Source: Candidatus Omnitrophota bacterium (GTDB taxonomy: Bacteria > Omnitrophota > Gorgyraeia > Gygaellales > Profunditerraquicolaceae). From it: a stretch of 34,690 nt of DNA. The stretch spans positions 1-34,690 of the forward strand of contig JAPLLV010000062.1 in NCBI GenBank assembly GCA_026387405.1. The letters are read 5' to 3'. This document shows, one piece after another, positions 23,198 to 31,310 of this stretch (position 1 is its first letter; every line of letters begins with the position of its first letter). A program made the translations under genes and the position numbers. A model generated the notes under the pieces. That model made no database searches and was not told the origin of the DNA. It saw nothing but the letters and a program-made list of their open reading frames with translations.

Positions 23198-23320
23198 TAA
23201 GGCACCTGGCCTAGATAGGTTTTGGGCCAGTGTTCGCCTAGCGGCGAAAATTGCGCGGGTGTTGTCCTTGTGATACACCTTGCGCTAAGCGGAATTGCGC
23301 AAGTGTTGTCCTTGTGGACA
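23184..23320. repeat. Nested and tandem two-hairpin repeats, copies B-outer, B-inner and C
   Basis: The outer copy pairs ACACCCCGCGC (23184-23194) with GCGCGGGTGT (23253-23262). Within its loop lies an inner copy: CACCTGGCC (23203-23211) with TGGGCCAGTG (23223-23232), then TTCGCC/GGCGAA (23233-23248). A third copy follows: ACACCTTGCGC (23275-23285) with GCGCAAGTGT (23297-23306), then a TTGTCC/GGACAA hairpin (about 23306-23320) that runs into the AAGGAG of the next gene. Stem sequences differ between copies but stay paired. The outer left arm overlaps the last codons of the acyltransferase. Confidence 0.75.
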
Positions 23321-23332
23321 AGGAGATGATCT

Positions 23333-24904
23333 ATGCCGGATAAAGGATTGATCGAAATTAAGATTACCCGCGTTATCCCGGCCGAAAAATGGCGGGTGTT
23401 CCGTTTATTGACCAAGATCCAGGACTTCCCCGGTTATATACCCTGCATAAAAGAAGCCCAGGTCATCCAGAGGAAGCGTAACGTGATGCAGACCCGTTGG
23501 CGCGTGCAGGTCAACGGCGTTCCCATCAGCTGGACAGAGACAGATACCCTGGATTTTATTAATAATACGATTAAATTCGAAGCTATCGAAGGTGACCTGG
23601 CGGAGTTCAGGGGTAAATGGACATTGAGGGATCATCCCGCGGGTACGGAGGTCGAGGTAGAAGTTTATATGAGGGTAGGTATTCCCGGTATTTCTGATTT
23701 TGCGGATGCCTACGTGGAGAAGATACTCACCCGTAATTTTGAAACCATACTTGAGGCCCTGGAACGGAGATTGATTTCTTTACGTTATTTTAACTACAAG
23801 CAGGGGCTTAGTGAGAAGATCGCCGGCTTCGGTATCATCGGACACCTTTATAATTTCTATCATCTTGAAAAATCCCTGAAGATGATGAATCCGGATTTTA
23901 AAATGCCTTCGCGGGAATTCCTGGATAAGCTCTATCATATTACCCCTTCTTTTAAGCTCTGCGATATCATGGGTTTTAAGTCTTTAACCGGACAGACGGT
24001 GAACGGATGTCTGGTGGTAGCGACTTTTATCCCTGATATGATCGACCGGGATGTCTGGGTAGTGTTTTCCAAAGTGGTCAAGGCCTGCAAGATTGCCGAG
24101 AAAAACGGCGTGGGGATAGTGACCTTGGGAGGTTTTACTTCTATCGTAGCAGAGAGGGTGGGCCAGGAGATCGCCAATGAGGTGGATGTTCCGGTTACTA
24201 CCGGCAATACCTTTACCGCGGCTATGGCTATAGACGGCGCAACCAAGGCCGCCGGGCTGCTGGGCCTGGATATCTCCCGCGCCAAGGTGGCTATCGTCGG
24301 AGGGACCGGCGATATCGGAAGCGCCTGCGCCAGGGCTTTTGCCGACCGGGCCAGGCAGGTCGCGGTGACCGGCAGGACCAAGGCAAACCTTAATAAGCTG
24401 CACGCGGAGTTAACGAAAAGGCGCAGGGCCAAGATAATCGCAACTACGGATAATCTGGAGGCGGTGCGGGACGCGGATATCGTTATTGCCGCGGCCAGCG
24501 CCAGCGCCTCTATCCTGAAAATCGAATGGTTTAAGCCCGGAGCGATCATCGGCGATGTGGGCTATCCCAAGAATGTTTCTTATATGCCCACGGATAGAAA
24601 GGATATCCTTATCTTTTCAGGAGGGCTGGCAACCTGCCCGACGCCTTTAGAGCTGCCTATTGATGTAGGTCTGCCTTCCACCAATACTATCTATGGGTGT
24701 TTTGCCGAAGCGATCATCCTGGCGTTTGAAAAACGTTATGAGAAATTCAGTTACGGCAGAGGGAATATCACCACGGAAAAAATAGACGAAATAAGGGCCC
24801 TCGGTAAAAAGCACGGTTTTGAACCGGCTCCCTTTTACTGGGGCAATAGATTGGTTGATGGTTCCCTGTTAGATAAAATAAGAGAATCCATCCATGTTCG
24901 ATAA
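23333..24904 (+). CDS. Fusion of SRPBCC (START-like) domain to long-chain acyl-ACP reductase
   Basis: Residues 1-145 look like a polyketide-cyclase/SRPBCC lipid-binding domain: IEIKITRVIPAEKWRVFRLLTKIQDFPGYIPCIKEAQVI and later GKWTLRDHPAGTEVEVEVYMRV. Residues from about 162 match cyanobacterial AAR: FGIIGHLYNFYHLEK, VTLGGFTSIVAER, TTGNTFTAAMA, the NADPH motif GGTGDIG at 323-329, and YGCFAEAIILAFE with the nucleophilic Cys at about 456. AAR reduces acyl-ACP/CoA to fatty aldehyde. AAGGAG at 23320-23325 precedes the ATG. The SRPBCC fusion is one I do not recognise from described AARs. It overlaps the next gene by 11 bases. Confidence 0.85.
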   Translation: MPDKGLIEIKITRVIPAEKWRVFRLLTKIQDFPGYIPCIKEAQVIQRKRNVMQTRWRVQVNGVPISWTETDTLDFINNTIKFEAIEGDLAEFRGKWTLRDHPAGTEVEVEVYMRVGIPGISDFADAYVEKILTRNFETILEALERRLISLRYFNYKQGLSEKIAGFGIIGHLYNFYHLEKSLKMMNPDFKMPSREFLDKLYHITPSFKLCDIMGFKSLTGQTVNGCLVVATFIPDMIDRDVWVVFSKVVKACKIAEKNGVGIVTLGGFTSIVAERVGQEIANEVDVPVTTGNTFTAAMAIDGATKAAGLLGLDISRAKVAIVGGTGDIGSACARAFADRARQVAVTGRTKANLNKLHAELTKRRRAKIIATTDNLEAVRDADIVIAAASASASILKIEWFKPGAIIGDVGYPKNVSYMPTDRKDILIFSGGLATCPTPLELPIDVGLPSTNTIYGCFAEAIILAFEKRYEKFSYGRGNITTEKIDEIRALGKKHGFEPAPFYWGNRLVDGSLLDKIRESIHVR

Positions 24905-25871
24905 GAAGGTTCTGGTTACCGGGGCTGACGGCTTTTTAGGACGAACGGTAGTAAGGCATTTGATTAATGCCGGATACCCGGTCAGGGGGCTGGTAAGGTC
25001 GATAAACGAAAACAGCCCGCTTAAGGCATTGGATATTGAGTTAGTCTGCGGCGATGTGATTAATCCGCAGGATTTAGAGAGGGCCGTCCCCGGATGCAAG
25101 ATAATAATGCATCTGGCTTCGATCTATAGATTTTATCCGTGGTGGGATAAAGATGTAAGTGATATATATGAGGTAAACGTCGGCGGCACGAAGAACCTGC
25201 TGGAGGCTTCTTTAAGGTATAATGCGGAGAGGTTTATTTTTACCAGCAGCGTCGCCGCAATGGCGGATAAGACCAGCCATTACGCCCGTTCAAAGCTTCA
25301 GGCTGAAGAGGAGGTTTTAAAATATTGCGATAGAGGCTCGGCGGCTTTAATATTAAGCCCCGGCATCATTTTTGGCGAAGGAGATTACAAACCCACTCCT
25401 TCCGGAGAAATAATCGTCAAGTTCTTAAACAGGCAGTATCCTTGTTATTTTGAAGCCCATCTGTCGATAGCGGACGTGGATGATGTGGCTCGCGCGTATG
25501 TCGCGGCGATAGAAAAAGGGCGCCCCGGCGCCAAATATATCTTATGTGACAGCCGGCAATACACTTTTCAGGAAATATTCAGCTTATTAGAGGATATCTC
25601 GCAAGTCAGGCGGCCGCGGACAGAGATCCCGTATCCATTATTGCTGAGTTTTGTTTATTTCGATGAGATGGTATCCGCTTTTATTTTAAACAAGAAGCCG
25701 CTTATCCCCAGTGAAGGGTTAAGATTCTGTAATACGCCGGTTAGACTTGACAATTCTAAGGCTATCGCAGAACTGGGTTATACAATCACTCCGATCAGGG
25801 AGACACTGGTCAAAGCGGTTGACTGGTATAAAAGGAATGGCTATGTTAAAGATGCGGCGGTTAGTCCATAA
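24894..25871 (+). CDS. Extended SDR (NAD-dependent epimerase/dehydratase family)
   Basis: This 325-residue protein has the dinucleotide motif VLVTGADGFLGRTVV (residues 6-20) and the catalytic Tyr130-xxx-Lys134 in HYARSKLQAEE. It resembles dihydroflavonol 4-reductase and HpnA-like or 3-beta-hydroxysteroid-type oxidoreductases (MHLASIYRFYPW, VNVGGTKNLLEA). It overlaps the AAR fusion by 11 bases and the next gene by about 29, so they are likely co-translated. A simple reading is that it reduces an aldehyde or keto-lipid made by the AAR fusion, but the substrate is unknown. Confidence 0.85.
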   Translation: MFDKKVLVTGADGFLGRTVVRHLINAGYPVRGLVRSINENSPLKALDIELVCGDVINPQDLERAVPGCKIIMHLASIYRFYPWWDKDVSDIYEVNVGGTKNLLEASLRYNAERFIFTSSVAAMADKTSHYARSKLQAEEEVLKYCDRGSAALILSPGIIFGEGDYKPTPSGEIIVKFLNRQYPCYFEAHLSIADVDDVARAYVAAIEKGRPGAKYILCDSRQYTFQEIFSLLEDISQVRRPRTEIPYPLLLSFVYFDEMVSAFILNKKPLIPSEGLRFCNTPVRLDNSKAIAELGYTITPIRETLVKAVDWYKRNGYVKDAAVSP

Positions 25872-27354
25872 CTGGACGCCAACTGTATTCCTCCTATTCT
25901 TGACGATTAAATTTTTACAGCTTTTTAAAAAGCTGGGTCTGAGGCCGAAAGAAGACGGCTGGCGAAAGATCACGCAGGTATATTTGCGCACCGAACAATC
26001 CAAATTTGCGCTGGCCTGTTTCGGTCTGGCTTTTTCTGCCGAGGAAGAGGTGATCCGGGGTTTGGTTGAGTTCTTCCGGCAGCATCCTGCAACGCATTGG
26101 CAGCTTGTCTGGGGAAATTTTTGCGCGAAGAGAATAAAGAAAAATGAGATAGATATAGTCGAAGCCGATTTTAATGACGATGGAACCTTAAAAGGCATAA
26201 CTCCTTTTCTGGATCCATCCGGAGAGCCGCTTGATAGCATTGACGATAAGTCCAGGGGAGAGTTGAACAGGGGGTTCATAGAGATATATAACAGGACCAA
26301 GGGGCTGGATGATAAAAAGCGGCCGCTGGTTTTTAAAAGACAGTTGAAGAGATGGTTATCCGGCACGGGTATGGATCGCGCTTTGGCCCAACGTTATATC
26401 GATAGGATCCTGAGCAGTATTATCGTCCATTTTGAAAAGATGACCTCAGGGCAGGAATATGACCGGTTTTCGCCCCCGGATTTCATTAAACACAAACATC
26501 CCGGCTACGGAGTATTCAACATTATCTGCAGGCTAAATGATTCTACGCGTGAATCCGATCTATGGTTCCAGTGCCACCATGTTTGTATAGACGGCCTGCC
26601 GATGTTGGAAGCCCTGGAGGATCTAAAAGCTAAATGGGCTAAAGACAAAGAGGTAGTATATCCCGCGTCTACTTACAGGAAAGATATTGCCGCGGGATTA
26701 TGCTCGACGCGGGATGGAAAGGACAGTACGTATAGCATTCATCGGTTTGTTAATTTTAAACATTTCGTTGACGCCGCCCATAAGGCTAATCACGAGCATA
26801 TAGAGCATGAGAAAAAATGTATTACTACTTTCAGGCTGTTATTATGGAAGATGGGGAATCACCCTGTTTTTCGCGGCAAAAAATTCCTTATACCCATGAA
26901 CTTGCCGGGGCGCAATAACCGGGAAAGGTCTCTGGGGTTCGTGCTGATCAGGCCCGGTTTATTTTTTGACAGGGATGATCCTGAAGGGGCATTTTTGAGA
27001 TTCCAGGAAGAGTTCAACCGGCAGGTCAAATTGACGATGCTCCGTAAAAGCGAGAATTACGAATTATTCGAAACCTACACGTTCTTGCCGCCGGTTTTTT
27101 ATACGCTGGTATCGAAAATTTTGCCCTCTGCGGCAAGAGAGTTTGCCGGCAGTATCGGCGTAAGTATCATTGATAGGGCGGATTTCTTTGTCGCCCCTTC
27201 AAGCGATATACATACAGACGGTTTTATTGCTATCGGGAACTTTTTTAAGCCGACCGAAGACAACGCGATAGTTTGTCCGGTAAGCATTAAAGGCCCTAAA
27301 GACAAGATCATGGATTATTTATCTGCGATCGAAGAAATAGCGAGGGAAGGATAA
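25843..27354 (+). CDS. HHxxxDG acyltransferase (condensation/CAT/wax-synthase-like superfamily)
   Basis: With the start at 25843 (AAAGGA at 25831-25836, 6-base spacing) the protein is about 503 residues. The frame is open upstream to 25747, deep inside the SDR gene, which is unlikely. A hydrophobic N-terminal stretch (VFLLFLTIKFLQLF) suggests membrane association. The motif FQCHHVCIDGLPM places HHxxxDG at residues 245-251, the catalytic signature of CoA/ACP-dependent acyltransferases including wax ester synthases and condensation domains. In this cluster it may esterify a fatty alcohol. I cannot place it in a known subfamily. Confidence 0.78.
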   Translation: MLKMRRLVHNWTPTVFLLFLTIKFLQLFKKLGLRPKEDGWRKITQVYLRTEQSKFALACFGLAFSAEEEVIRGLVEFFRQHPATHWQLVWGNFCAKRIKKNEIDIVEADFNDDGTLKGITPFLDPSGEPLDSIDDKSRGELNRGFIEIYNRTKGLDDKKRPLVFKRQLKRWLSGTGMDRALAQRYIDRILSSIIVHFEKMTSGQEYDRFSPPDFIKHKHPGYGVFNIICRLNDSTRESDLWFQCHHVCIDGLPMLEALEDLKAKWAKDKEVVYPASTYRKDIAAGLCSTRDGKDSTYSIHRFVNFKHFVDAAHKANHEHIEHEKKCITTFRLLLWKMGNHPVFRGKKFLIPMNLPGRNNRERSLGFVLIRPGLFFDRDDPEGAFLRFQEEFNRQVKLTMLRKSENYELFETYTFLPPVFYTLVSKILPSAAREFAGSIGVSIIDRADFFVAPSSDIHTDGFIAIGNFFKPTEDNAIVCPVSIKGPKDKIMDYLSAIEEIAREG

Positions 27355-27361
27355 CAGGCGC

Positions 27362-29557
27362 ATGGCAAATAACATTTTCAGCCTCAATAATTACTTTTTA
27401 AATCTCTACGCCATCCCTTATTTTACGGTGGGGCTCCTGACCTTGACCGAGGGGATCTTTATCCTCATCCAGAATAGAAAATCGCTCATAAATTTTTCTT
27501 ATATGCTGGCTTGCGTTTCCGTGATGCTGTGGTTGGTCGGACTGGGGGCTATCTATAGCTCGTTGGATAAGACAGCCGCATTGGCCTGGGCTAAATATGT
27601 TTCTTTCCTGGGGATCATCTTTATCACGCCTACGATCTATTTCTTCTCTGTATGCTGGAGGGCAACCACGCCTAATCTAAAAGGCATGAAAAGCAGCTGG
27701 GGCCCATTGTTATTCAATCTAACATGCGGGCTTACGTTATATTTTCTATGCGTTAATTCGGATCTGCTTATCAACGGCCTATGGCGCTATCGGTGGGGAT
27801 TTTATCCTAAGGCGGGAATTGCCTATTTTCTGCTCATAGTATGGTTCTTTGTAATTATGTCGCTGGCAATAAAGAATTTTGTTTACGTTTACAAGAAAGA
27901 GCAGCTGCCGATAAAGAAGAAACAGGCCAAGTTGATAATAGCCGCTTTTTCCATCGCCTTTATCGGATCTATTGAATTTTTGCCCAATTACGGCGTCCCG
28001 CTTTATCTTATGGCCTTTATTACGGTATTTGCCTGTATTACCATCGTGGGTTATTCTATTATACGTTACCGGCTTATGGATATCGAGACAGTGGTGCATA
28101 AGACCATTGCCTGGATCTTTACCAACGCGGCTTTAGTCGCGCCGCTGGTTATCCTGTTTTATTTTATTTTGCCCTGGTATAGAGGACTTAATATCGCTGG
28201 AGGGTTTGCCGCCTCGGTAATTTTATTGATGTTATTTTTGTTCTTTGTGAAGACGTTCCAGCCTAAGATCGACCATTTCTTTCAGCGGGGGCAGTACGAC
28301 CTGGAAGAGATATCCACCAGGTTTACGGAAGAGCTGGTCCACTTAAAAGGGATCAACCAGCTGATCGAGCGCATAGAACATACCCTTATGGATACCCTGT
28401 ATCCGCAACGTGTGGCGATACTGATATATAACGAAGCGAAAAAAAGTTACCACTTGGCCGGCGCGAGAGATGAGAATACTCAGGCTAAAGGACTAAGCGT
28501 GAATGATGATTTTTGTCAGTGGCTGGCTAAAAATAATAAAATTATTCATAAGGATTTTGTGGATATCGACCCGGCCTACGCTCCGATAAAGGAAGCGGCA
28601 ATAGATTACTTTAACCGTACGGAAGCCCTGGTAGTCGTTCCGCTGGTTTTGAACGAGAAGTTGTTGGGGATGATCAACCTCGGTAAAAAAGCGAATCTCA
28701 AACGGTATAGCGCGGCGGATTTTAACTTCTTGACGATATTAAGGAATCAGTCTACGATCGCTATCTCTAATTCCCTGTTATACGAGAATATCGAAGAGCA
28801 GGTTAAGCAGAGGACCAAAGAATTAGTTGATGTGCAGAAACAGCTGGTCCAGGCGGAAAAATTAGCCACCGTGGGTACCCTTGCCGGAGGGGTAGCCCAT
28901 GAGATAAATAATCCGTTGGCGGCAATATTAACTAATGTCCAGATGCTTCTGTCCTCGGACACGCCCGACGCGGAATTTGACCGCGAGTCGCTCGAATTGA
29001 TAGAAGAGGCGACCAAGCGCTGCCGCACCATTGTGCAAAAACTAATGGTTTATGCCCGCCGGCCTATGGATGCGGCCGACCTGGTAGAGGTGGATCTGGC
29101 GGGCGTGATAAATAATACCGTCGCCTTCCTGCGTTATCAACTCGAACAGGAGAATATCCATATAGCGGTCAACGCTAAAGATGAAAAATACACGGTTACT
29201 GCCAACCACAATGAGCTGGAGCAGGTTATTACCAACATTGTATTGAATGCCCGTGATGCCATCAGGCTGGTCAAGAGGATCGGCTTGATAGAAATATCGC
29301 TTTCTAAGACTCATGACTGGATCAGCATTAAAATCAAAGATAACGGGGCCGGGATGGCTAAAGAGGTAATGTCGAGGATATTTGACCCGTTTTTTACCAC
29401 CAAGGATGTAGGCAAGGGGTTGGGCCTGGGCTTGTCCATCTGCCAGTCCATAGTCGAAAAATATAACGGTAAGATCACCGCCCATTCCGAGCCGGACAAG
29501 GGCGCGGTCTTTACGGTGCAGCTGCCGGTGGCGAAACAGGCATCTTTTGAAAAGTAA
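27362..29557 (+). CDS. Membrane sensor histidine kinase with GAF domain
   Basis: This 731-residue protein starts with about nine hydrophobic segments (residues 15-300) typical of 7TM/16TM-type kinase input domains. A GAF-like domain (about 320-475) and a coiled linker (EEQVKQRTKELVDVQKQLVQAEKL) follow. The HisKA box is TLAGGVAHEINNPLAAIL with His at about 513. HATPase motifs are NIVLNARDAI (N box), DNGAGM (G1) and GKGLGLGLS (G2). It should autophosphorylate in response to a membrane or lipid cue. It starts 7 bases after the HHxxxDG acyltransferase, so it is co-transcribed with the lipid cluster. No receiver domain is attached. Confidence 0.9.
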   Translation: MANNIFSLNNYFLNLYAIPYFTVGLLTLTEGIFILIQNRKSLINFSYMLACVSVMLWLVGLGAIYSSLDKTAALAWAKYVSFLGIIFITPTIYFFSVCWRATTPNLKGMKSSWGPLLFNLTCGLTLYFLCVNSDLLINGLWRYRWGFYPKAGIAYFLLIVWFFVIMSLAIKNFVYVYKKEQLPIKKKQAKLIIAAFSIAFIGSIEFLPNYGVPLYLMAFITVFACITIVGYSIIRYRLMDIETVVHKTIAWIFTNAALVAPLVILFYFILPWYRGLNIAGGFAASVILLMLFLFFVKTFQPKIDHFFQRGQYDLEEISTRFTEELVHLKGINQLIERIEHTLMDTLYPQRVAILIYNEAKKSYHLAGARDENTQAKGLSVNDDFCQWLAKNNKIIHKDFVDIDPAYAPIKEAAIDYFNRTEALVVVPLVLNEKLLGMINLGKKANLKRYSAADFNFLTILRNQSTIAISNSLLYENIEEQVKQRTKELVDVQKQLVQAEKLATVGTLAGGVAHEINNPLAAILTNVQMLLSSDTPDAEFDRESLELIEEATKRCRTIVQKLMVYARRPMDAADLVEVDLAGVINNTVAFLRYQLEQENIHIAVNAKDEKYTVTANHNELEQVITNIVLNARDAIRLVKRIGLIEISLSKTHDWISIKIKDNGAGMAKEVMSRIFDPFFTTKDVGKGLGLGLSICQSIVEKYNGKITAHSEPDKGAVFTVQLPVAKQASFEK

Positions 29558-29625
29558 TTTTACAACTTAAAAGTAGTAGATTTCCTAACAAAACAACTTT
29601 TATGTTGTAGAGATAAAATTTATTC

Positions 29626-29653
29626 TTGACAATCCGAAATTATAGGTTATACT
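29626..29653 (+). promoter_or_regulatory. Sigma-70 promoter of the AbiEii/XRE pair
   Basis: TTGACA (29626-29631), a 16-base spacer, and TATACT (29648-29653). The surrounding sequence is strongly AT-rich. It lies about 50-75 bases upstream of the nucleotidyltransferase gene. Confidence 0.75.
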
Positions 29654-29674
29654 ATATATTAGATATAGGTTATA
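29641..29674. promoter_or_regulatory. Direct-repeat operator candidate over the promoter
   Basis: TATAGGTTATA occurs at 29641-29651 and again at 29664-29674, 23 bases apart (about two helical turns). The first copy overlaps the -10 box and the second lies at the expected start of transcription. This suits autorepression by the XRE-type protein encoded downstream. Binding is inference. Confidence 0.6.
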
Positions 29675-29701
29675 ACATATATAACTTTAAGGGTTTAAAG
29701 A

Positions 29702-30415
29702 ATGGACCATAAAATAAGACAGGCGCAGGATAAAATATTAGCTGTTTTTGCCAAGAAGGCGCGCCATTTTGCCCTTGCTGGAGGCACAGCGCTTGAGCTT
29801 TATTACTTAAAGCATAGATTCTCTGCGGATTTAGATTTTTTTTCTCCGGATTACGATATCAAAGAGATAGAAGAATTAGTTACGGCGTTTAGGGCTTCTG
29901 TCAGCAAGAAGCTAAAGCTAGAGAATGAATTCATTGCTCCTAGGAAGGCAAGGGTTAGGTTTTACACGGCGCCTATTATGGGTTCAAGCCGCCCATTGAA
30001 GATTGATTTCGTGGAGGACGTAGAATTCCAGAATCCGAAGATAAATAAATTTGACGGCGTGCGGGTATATAGCGCTAAGAATATATACTTCCAGAAAATC
30101 GGAGCCATCGCAGGTACAATATCCGCCATGGATGATATAGGCAGAATTGTTACACAAGGTCGCCAGAAGGCTCGAGATGTATTTGATGTCTATCTGCTAT
30201 CAAAGAAAATAATGCCCCTGCATAATTTCTTAAAAGAGCTCCCCCGGCAGCTGCAAAGAGGTATGGTACATTGGTATCGCACATTTTCCCGCCAGGATAT
30301 GAAATTGGAGCTTTTGGATTTGGGTATTTATGATAAGGAATTTAATTCCCGCGAAATGATACTTTATCTTGAGAATGAGATGAAAATATTCATCAGGGAG
30401 GAAATAGAGGAGTGA
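29702..30415 (+). CDS. AbiEii-family nucleotidyltransferase, toxin-like
   Basis: This 237-residue protein has the AbiEii/DUF1814 signature in FALAGGTALELYYLKHRFSADLDFFSP (about residues 23-49). GGTA and the DLD acidic pair form the nucleotidyltransferase active site. KIDFVEDVEF supplies the third acidic position and KIGAIAGTIS-MDDIGRIVTQGRQKARDVFDVYLL is the C-terminal helical part. Members act as toxins or abortive-infection effectors by adding nucleotides to RNA. It is followed by an XRE gene with a 4-base overlap (GTGA), the arrangement of a toxin-antitoxin operon. The product here is not proven toxic. Confidence 0.85.
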   Translation: MDHKIRQAQDKILAVFAKKARHFALAGGTALELYYLKHRFSADLDFFSPDYDIKEIEELVTAFRASVSKKLKLENEFIAPRKARVRFYTAPIMGSSRPLKIDFVEDVEFQNPKINKFDGVRVYSAKNIYFQKIGAIAGTISAMDDIGRIVTQGRQKARDVFDVYLLSKKIMPLHNFLKELPRQLQRGMVHWYRTFSRQDMKLELLDLGIYDKEFNSREMILYLENEMKIFIREEIEE

Positions 30416-30915
30416 AGATAGCGAAATATTTTTGGGATTTGAATCCTAAAGCCTTGAAAGAAACCAGGCAGATACTCGCTGACCCGCGGCACCCTAAATT
30501 TGTTGTGCGGATGGTAAGTTTTCTCTCGCGTTGCGATAAGCCCAGGGAGCTTTTTTCGTTGCTCACTAAAAAAAAGTTTGTAGCCGCTTGGCCGGATATT
30601 AAGAAGTATTGGTTTAGGGTCGATAAGTCATCGGATTTCCGGGACTGGTGGCAGTCCATATACGAAGGGCTTTTGGAGGAATATGGGCGTAAACAAAACA
30701 GGCCTGTCGGAACTGCCCCCGTCCAATTCTTAAGGGTTGGGAAAATGATTAAGGAAGCGCGTTTACGCCGCAGGCTAAGCCAGAGAGAATTGTCAGTTAT
30801 GCTTGGCATAAGCCAGCCCGATATCTCCAATATCGAAAAGGGCAATAATAATATAACCCTGGAGAGGCTGACGCTTATTTGTAAGGCATTAGGGATTAAG
30901 AAGATTGAAGTGTGA
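30412..30915 (+). CDS. XRE-type helix-turn-helix protein, probable antitoxin/repressor
   Basis: This 167-residue protein has a C-terminal XRE domain (about residues 105-165): MIKEARLRRRLSQRELSVMLGISQPDISNIEKGNNNITLERLTLICKALGI. The N-terminal 95 residues (Trp-rich and basic, with KFVVRMVSFLSRCDKPRELFSLL) match nothing I can name and may bind the partner toxin. It starts with GTG within the stop of the AbiEii gene. It probably binds the TATAGGTTATA repeats in the shared promoter. Confidence 0.85.
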   Translation: MKIAKYFWDLNPKALKETRQILADPRHPKFVVRMVSFLSRCDKPRELFSLLTKKKFVAAWPDIKKYWFRVDKSSDFRDWWQSIYEGLLEEYGRKQNRPVGTAPVQFLRVGKMIKEARLRRRLSQRELSVMLGISQPDISNIEKGNNNITLERLTLICKALGIKKIEV

Positions 30916-30934
30916 TACTATATAGGGGGTATAA

Positions 30935-31309
30935 ATGGCGAAAAAAATTTTGGTGATTGACGATGAGGAGTTGATTGTCAGGTCATTAAAGAAGTTGCTG
31001 GAGAAAAACGCTTTTGAAGTCTTTATCGCGAAAAACGGCCAGGACGCGATCGTTATGGCGGAGGAGGAAGATTTTGATTTGATAATCGCGGATATGCGCA
31101 TGCCCGGTTTGAATGGGGCGGAAAGCGTCCATTCAATTTTCGAAAACTTAGATAAGAAAAAGGTTAAACGCACTCCGGTTATATTTATTACAGGATACGC
31201 GGACACAGAGATGGAAGATAAAGCCAAGGCCCTGGACCCGATAGCTTATATTTATAAACCATTTGATATCCCGGAGTTGGTGGATAAGGTGAGGGAGGCA
31301 TTAAAATAA
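30935..31309 (+). CDS. Stand-alone response-regulator receiver domain
   Basis: The 124 residues are one CheY-like receiver: acidic pair in VIDDEE (Asp9, Asp10), phospho-acceptor Asp53 in LIIADMRMPGLNG, Thr86 in FITGYAD, and Lys108 in YIYKPFD. There is no output domain. Single-domain receivers relay phosphate between kinases or act by protein contact. It lies 1 base from a PhcB-like methyltransferase and two genes before an orphan kinase, so it is the likely partner of one or both kinases here. AGGGGG at about 30923-30928 gives the ribosome binding site. Confidence 0.93.
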   Translation: MAKKILVIDDEELIVRSLKKLLEKNAFEVFIAKNGQDAIVMAEEEDFDLIIADMRMPGLNGAESVHSIFENLDKKKVKRTPVIFITGYADTEMEDKAKALDPIAYIYKPFDIPELVDKVREALK

Positions 31310-31310
31310 T

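Noticed and set aside
23184-23320. Integron attC sites, because of the hairpins with an extra unpaired base
   Set aside because: The RYYYAAC and GTTRRRY core sites are absent and there is no integrase or gene-cassette layout.
25747-25842. Upstream TTG start for the HHxxxDG acyltransferase
   Set aside because: It lies 125 bases inside the SDR gene and adds 32 residues that are a shadow of that frame. The ATG at 25843 has AAAGGA at proper spacing.
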